Source: CAZJHX01 sp964545715 (GTDB lineage: Bacteria; Myxococcota_A; UBA9042; GCA-2863065). Taken from it: DNA of 64,000 bases. Below the pieces are notes generated by a model. The model did not search any database. It had not been told where the DNA came from and saw only the letters and a list, made by a program, of their open reading frames with translations. The stretch spans positions 62,001 to 126,000 of the forward strand of contig CAZJHX010000008.1 in the NCBI GenBank assembly GCA_964545715.1, given 5' to 3'. This document shows, piece by piece, positions 59,897 to 64,000 of the stretch (position 1 is the stretch's first letter; every line of letters starts with the position of its first letter). The position numbers and the translations under genes are program-made.

Positions 59897-61570
59897 ATGA
59901 CTGAACACGACGCGATTCGCCAGGCCGCCGAAGCCTGGATGGCCATGGACCCCGACCCCGAGACCCGGGCTGCCGCCGCACAGCTGCTGGCGGACGATGA
60001 CGCCGTCGAGCTGGCCGGCTGCTTCGGTCGGCCGCTGCAGTTTGGTACGGCGGGCCTGCGCGGCTTGATCGGCCCCGGCCCGGGCCGGATGAATCGGGCC
60101 AACGTGATGCGCGTGACCGCGGGACTGGCGGCCTATCTGGGCCAGACGGTGCCCCGGGCACGCGAGCGCGGTGTGGTGATCGGCCATGATGCCCGGCGCG
60201 GCTCGGAGGTCTTTGCGGCAGACGCGGCGGGCGTGCTGAGCGCCGCGGGTTTTCGCGTCATCGTCTGTCCGCGCCACGCACCCACGCCGCTGGTGGCGTT
60301 TGCGCTGCTGCAATGTAAGGCGGCCGCCGGGATCGTGGTCACCGCGTCTCACAACCCGCCCGCCTACAACGGCTACAAGGTGTACTGGGACAACGGCGCG
60401 CAGATCATCCCGCCACACGACGTCGGAATCGCGTCCGCCATCGCCGCCGTGACCGAGCCGCCGGCCCGCGACCAGCACCGCGTGGAGTCCGCCCCCGCAT
60501 CGCTGATCGCCGACTTTCAGGCCGCCATCGCAGCGCAGGCGGAGGTCATCGAGGTCCCGGCCGGCGCTCCCGCCGTGGACGCGGTCTATACGGCGCTGCA
60601 CGGCGTGGCGGGCTCGATCTGTGAGGCCACGATGGCCGGCGAAGGCCTGCGCGTGCATTCGGTGGCGGAGCAGGCACAGCCCGACGGCGCCTTCCCGACG
60701 GTGGCGTTTCCCAACCCGGAAGAGGACGGGGCCCTGGACCTGGCCGTGGCGCTGGCCGATGAGGTCGGCTCGGACCTGGTAATCGCCAACGATCCCGACG
60801 GAGACCGCCTCTCGGTGGCCGTGCGCTGGGACGGGGCCATTCGCCAGCTGACCGGCGACGAGATCGGCGCGCTGCTCGGAGATGCCCTGCTCGGCGCCCG
60901 CGGTGCCGTGTGCAACCAGGCCGAGCGCGCGTTTGTTGTGCGCACCATCGTCTCGTCCGAGCTGTTGGAGCGGGTCGCAGCGCATCACGGGGCGCGCTGC
61001 GTCGAGACGCTGACCGGCTTCAAGTGGATCTGGAACAAGGGGCTGGACCTCATCGGTGCGGGCGACACCTTCGTCTTCGGCTACGAAGAGGCCATCGGCT
61101 TCAGCTGCGGGACGGCCGTACGCGACAAGGACGGCATCGGCGCCGCGGCGGTGTTGGCGCGAATCGCTCGCTCCGGGCGCGGCATCCGGCAGCGCCTGAT
61201 CGACATCTGGGCACGTCACGGCTATGTCGGCACGCGGCAGAAGTCGATCGTGGACGCGGAGCCGGGCGGAGTCGAGCGTCACCGACAACGCATGCGAGCC
61301 CTGCGCGCGGCCCCGCCGACCGAGGTGTCCGGCGTGGCGGTCACCCGAACACGCGACTTCGCGGCCGGAGGCGACCTCCCCCCCACCAACTGCTTTGCCC
61401 TGTGGCTGGCCGACGGCAGCCGGATCATGCTTCGGCCCAGCGGCACCGAGCCCAAGCTCAAGATCTACATGCAGGTCGACGAGGTGTGGTCAGACGGGGC
61501 TCAGATCGCCGCACAAAAACGGCTCGATGCGCTCCAAAACGATGTCGTGAAATTGGTCCTGCGCGCATGA
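59897..61570 (+). CDS. Phosphoglucomutase/phosphomannomutase (alpha-D-phosphohexomutase)
   Basis: This is 557 residues, the length of the PGM2/PMM-type enzymes. It interconverts hexose 1- and 6-phosphates. FGTAGLRG near the N-terminus, phosphoserine loop TASHNPPAYNGYK (Ser151), metal-binding DPDGDR (299-304), sugar-binding GYEEAIGFSCG, and phosphate-binding RPSGTEPKLKIYM are complete. The substrate sugar (glucose, mannose or pentose) cannot be told from sequence alone. A TAACAT box ends 9 nt upstream of ATG, with no clear Shine-Dalgarno sequence. The downstream adenosine deaminase may supply ribose phosphate links, which is inference. Confidence 0.9.
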   Translation: MTEHDAIRQAAEAWMAMDPDPETRAAAAQLLADDDAVELAGCFGRPLQFGTAGLRGLIGPGPGRMNRANVMRVTAGLAAYLGQTVPRARERGVVIGHDARRGSEVFAADAAGVLSAAGFRVIVCPRHAPTPLVAFALLQCKAAAGIVVTASHNPPAYNGYKVYWDNGAQIIPPHDVGIASAIAAVTEPPARDQHRVESAPASLIADFQAAIAAQAEVIEVPAGAPAVDAVYTALHGVAGSICEATMAGEGLRVHSVAEQAQPDGAFPTVAFPNPEEDGALDLAVALADEVGSDLVIANDPDGDRLSVAVRWDGAIRQLTGDEIGALLGDALLGARGAVCNQAERAFVVRTIVSSELLERVAAHHGARCVETLTGFKWIWNKGLDLIGAGDTFVFGYEEAIGFSCGTAVRDKDGIGAAAVLARIARSGRGIRQRLIDIWARHGYVGTRQKSIVDAEPGGVERHRQRMRALRAAPPTEVSGVAVTRTRDFAAGGDLPPTNCFALWLADGSRIMLRPSGTEPKLKIYMQVDEVWSDGAQIAAQKRLDALQNDVVKLVLRA

Positions 61571-61588
61571 TCGTGTTAATTACGAGAC

Positions 61589-62821
61589 ATGTCAGAGCTC
61601 ACCATCACGCGCGAGCTGATCGAGGAGCTGCCCAAAACTGACCTCCACGTTCACCTCGACGGTTCGATCCGCATCCCCACACTGATCGAGCTGGCCAAGG
61701 CGAAGGACGTCACGTTGCCCTCGTACACCGAGGAGGGGCTGCACGACCTGGTCTTCCGAGAGCGCTATACCGATCTCGCCGAGTATCTCACCGGCTTCCA
61801 GTACACCTGCGCCGTGCTTCAGGACATCGAGTCCCTGGAGCGCGTCTCCTACGAGTTCGCCTGGGACAACATCAACGAGGGCGTCTGCTACGTCGAGCCG
61901 CGCTTTGCACCACAGCTGCACATGGGCGAGGGGCGCACGTTCAACGACGTGATCTCGGCCGTGGACCGCGGTCTGCGGCGCGCCCGGGACGAGTACAACG
62001 CCAGCGACGCGGTCACCGAGAGCAAGAAGCCGGACTTTCAGTACGGCATCATCGTGTGCGCGCTGCGCATGTTCGCCGGCAACTTCTCCGAGTACTACGG
62101 GCAGCTGCTGGGGGTGCACTCGCATGCTCCACCCAAGAGCGTGTACGCCATGGCGTCCCTGGAGCTGGCTCGCGCGGCCGTGACCACCCGTCGCGAGTAC
62201 GGCATCCCGATCGTGGGCTTCGACCTGGCCGGTCAGGAGAACGGCTACCCGGCGTCGGATCACGTCAAGGCCTATGCCTACGCGCACCAGCACTTCCTCA
62301 AGAAGACGGTACACGCCGGCGAGGCGTATGGGCCGGTCTCGATCTTCCAGGCGATCACGGCGCTGCACGCCGATCGCATCGGGCACGGCTACCACCTGTT
62401 CAGCCCCTGGCTGATCGAGGATCCGGAGATCGACAAGCGCCGCTATATCGATGAGCTGGCGCAGTATCTCAGCGACCGGCGCATCACGATCGAGGTCTGC
62501 ATCACGTCCAACCTGCAGACCAACCCCAACCTGCGCATGGTCGAGCACCACGCCTTCCGCGACATGCTGAAGATGCGGCTGTCCGCCACCTTCTGCACCG
62601 ACAACCGGACGGTGTCGCGCACCACGGTCAGCAACGAGGTCCACACCGCGGTGGAGGCCTTTCACATGACGGCCCGCGAGATGCGCCACTACCTGATCTA
62701 CGGCTTCAAGCGCAGCTTCTACCCAGGGACATACCTGCAGAAGCGGGCCTACACGCGCACCGCCATCGACTACTACGACTCGGTTGTCGACCGCCACATG
62801 AAAGAACAGGGGGTCTCATAG
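61589..62821 (+). CDS. add: Adenosine deaminase
   Basis: This is 410 residues. It deaminates (deoxy)adenosine to inosine in purine salvage. Zinc and catalytic residues are visible: DLHVHLDGS (His20, His22), GFDLAGQEN, HAGEAYGP, HADRIGHGYHL, and CTDNRTVS near the C-terminus. The last motif has Asp-Asn in place of the Asp-Asp of some homologs, a form also common in bacterial Add. The length is somewhat greater than the usual 330-350 residues. The stop lies 5 bases before the next start, so it is probably co-transcribed with the kinase gene. Confidence 0.88.
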   Translation: MSELTITRELIEELPKTDLHVHLDGSIRIPTLIELAKAKDVTLPSYTEEGLHDLVFRERYTDLAEYLTGFQYTCAVLQDIESLERVSYEFAWDNINEGVCYVEPRFAPQLHMGEGRTFNDVISAVDRGLRRARDEYNASDAVTESKKPDFQYGIIVCALRMFAGNFSEYYGQLLGVHSHAPPKSVYAMASLELARAAVTTRREYGIPIVGFDLAGQENGYPASDHVKAYAYAHQHFLKKTVHAGEAYGPVSIFQAITALHADRIGHGYHLFSPWLIEDPEIDKRRYIDELAQYLSDRRITIEVCITSNLQTNPNLRMVEHHAFRDMLKMRLSATFCTDNRTVSRTTVSNEVHTAVEAFHMTAREMRHYLIYGFKRSFYPGTYLQKRAYTRTAIDYYDSVVDRHMKEQGVS

Positions 62822-62826
62822 CACGG

Positions 62827-64000
62827 GTGCCGCGCTTTCCCCGAGTTCCTGGATTCGACATGCGCGCCGTCCTCGGTCGCGGGGGGATGGCCACCGTCTA
62901 TGACGCCGTCGACACCCGCTCGGGTCGCGCCGCCGCGGTCAAGATCATCGGCGGCGACCAGCTGACAGAGGCCGGTCGCAGCCGCTTCGAGCGCGAAGCC
63001 CGCGCCATGCTCAGCGTACACCACCCCAACGTCTGCGCCGCCTACGACTTCGGCGAGCTGGACGACGGCCTGCTGTACCTGGCGATGGAGCGCCTGCACG
63101 GCGAAGACCTGCGCGCCCGCTTCCAGCGCGAGGGCCGGCTGCCGGTCGCCACCGCCGTCCGCATCGTGCGCGATGCCGCCGCCGGACTGGCTGCCGCCCA
63201 CCGCCGCGGGCTGATTCATCGAGACGTCAAGCCGTCCAACATCTTCCTGGTGCGCACCAGCCCCAACTCGCCGCCCAACGTGAAGGTCGTGGACTTCGGC
63301 CTGGCGATCTTCTCGCACGGCGGCGACGGCGCCAAGGTCACCCGCACCGGCGAGATCGTCGGCACGCCCGGCTACATGGCCCCCGAGCAGACCCGAGGTG
63401 ACCGCCGTGAGGACGGCCGCACCGACATCTTCAGCCTGGGCGTGTGCCTGTATACGGCGATCACCGGGGTGTCGCCCTTCGGCAGCGACGCAGCGATCGC
63501 GATCGTGGTGCGCATGCTGACGGTGGACCCTGAGCCGGTCCGCAATCTGTGCCCCGAGCTGCCCATCGAGCTGTGTGACCTGATCATGCGCGCCATGGCC
63601 CGCGATCCCGAGATTCGGCACGAGTCCATGACCGCGTTTGTGGCCGCCCTGGACGAGCTGATCCCGTCGCTGTCGGACAAGGTGCCCAGCATCTGGCTGG
63701 CTGATACCGACGAGGTCCGCTACGAATACAATGCGCTGGAGGACGAGCAGCGCGTGGTCACCGCTATGGTGGCCAACGGCGTGCGCAACGTGCCCGAGGT
63801 CGTCGGCGTGATCCGGCGCTACGGGGGCACCCCGACCGAGCTGTCGACCGATCAAGTGGTCGGCCTGTTTGGCGCCGAGAGCCTGCAGGGCGACGAGGCG
63901 GATCGCGCGGTGCGGGCGGCCCTGGCGCTGGAGTCCAACTGCCGTGTGATCGGCATTGGAACCGGCCGCGCCCAGCAGGGACACGGACACTTCTCCGGAC
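62827..64000 (+). CDS. Serine/threonine kinase with cyclase-like C-terminal region (3' end outside window)
   Basis: GTG 62827 begins a kinase of at least 391 residues that runs off the window. The domain is canonical: GRGGMATVYDA, AVKIIGG, HRDVKPSNIFL (RD kinase), DFGLAI, GTPGYMAPEQ, DIFSLGVCLY. After residue about 285 the sequence (EDEQRVVTAMVANGV, GGTPTELSTDQVVGLFGAE, GDEADRAVRAALALE, RVIGIGTGRA) resembles class III nucleotidyl cyclase-like or related regulatory modules found in myxobacterial kinase-AAA-TPR proteins. Expected further domains are outside the window. Confidence 0.86.
   Translation, partial: MPRFPRVPGFDMRAVLGRGGMATVYDAVDTRSGRAAAVKIIGGDQLTEAGRSRFEREARAMLSVHHPNVCAAYDFGELDDGLLYLAMERLHGEDLRARFQREGRLPVATAVRIVRDAAAGLAAAHRRGLIHRDVKPSNIFLVRTSPNSPPNVKVVDFGLAIFSHGGDGAKVTRTGEIVGTPGYMAPEQTRGDRREDGRTDIFSLGVCLYTAITGVSPFGSDAAIAIVVRMLTVDPEPVRNLCPELPIELCDLIMRAMARDPEIRHESMTAFVAALDELIPSLSDKVPSIWLADTDEVRYEYNALEDEQRVVTAMVANGVRNVPEVVGVIRRYGGTPTELSTDQVVGLFGAESLQGDEADRAVRAALALESNCRVIGIGTGRAQQGHGHFSG

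Noticed and set aside
59198..61288. Long minus-strand frame opposite the phosphohexomutase
   Set aside because: The plus-strand enzyme has complete catalytic motifs; the antisense frame has none and covers two other genes.
61589..62821. Loss of a catalytic residue in adenosine deaminase (CTDN instead of TDD)
   Set aside because: Asp-Asn at this place is common in bacterial Add, so it is not evidence of inactivity.

Overview
This is a high-GC, gene-dense window from a Gram-negative bacterium. The gene content suggests Myxococcota or a related former deltaproteobacterial lineage. The clues are many lipoproteins with choice-of-anchor-D, lamin-tail, collagen-like, RCC1-like and Cys-rich CDDGNPCT-type repeats, three eukaryote-type Ser/Thr kinases, a ClpX-like AAA+ protein, and dense operons joined by ATGA, GTGA or TGATG overlaps. 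Lineage is inferred from gene content only. A 10-N gap at 15385-15394 shows that this is a draft scaffold.

Layout. (1) 1-7515: four tandem paralogous lipoproteins, the first cut by the window edge, with the same surface-module architecture. (2) 7534-15326: a possible PD-(D/E)XK protein, a lipoprotein, a Ser/Thr kinase, an esterase lipoprotein and a large von Willebrand A lipoprotein. (3) 15327-15520: hairpin-rich gap region resembling REP elements. (4) 15521-19567 (minus): operon of cell-wall amidase, two cyclic-nucleotide-binding-domain proteins, nadA and rnhB. (5) 19635-24528 (plus): acyl-CoA operon with enoyl-CoA hydratase, two acyl-CoA dehydrogenases, a B12-binding mutase subunit, a secreted cupin and a degenerate acyl-CoA dehydrogenase. 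(6) 24544-29890: Cys-rich lipoprotein, a propeller-like protein, an esterase/SUMF1-like fusion lipoprotein, a DUF3592-like protein and a TPR membrane protein. (7) 29891-32155: possible 35-residue peptide, hairpins, MATE exporter and an overlapping NrdG-like radical SAM gene. (8) 32160-36171 (minus): meaB, a large membrane glycosyltransferase and a lipoprotein. (9) 36250-40891: glutaredoxin-like lipoprotein, a frameshifted kinase, a ClpX-like ATPase, a PilZ-like protein and folC. (10) 40935-41960: RAYT-type transposase and tRNA-Val(CAC) with promoter and terminator. (11) 41979-45800 (minus): zinc uptake locus with His-rich protein, outer-membrane protein, binding protein and permease, but no ATPase gene. 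(12) 45838-59201: lamin-tail lipoprotein, methyltransferase, E2-like acyltransferase and giant repeat lipoproteins. (13) 59222-64000: rhodanese remnant, PhnA-like zinc-ribbon protein, phosphohexomutase, adenosine deaminase and a Ser/Thr kinase/cyclase-like protein cut by the window end.

How the genes work together. The acyl-CoA operon and MeaB fit branched-chain or odd-chain acyl-CoA breakdown through a B12 mutase whose large subunit is elsewhere. The zinc locus probably takes zinc across both membranes using an ATPase encoded elsewhere. The lipoproteins suggest heavy investment in the cell surface. The most speculative but interesting candidates are the peptide/hairpin/MATE/radical-SAM locus, the pair of cyclic-nucleotide-domain proteins with complementary binding-site losses, and the REP-like hairpins sharing a scaffold with a RAYT gene.
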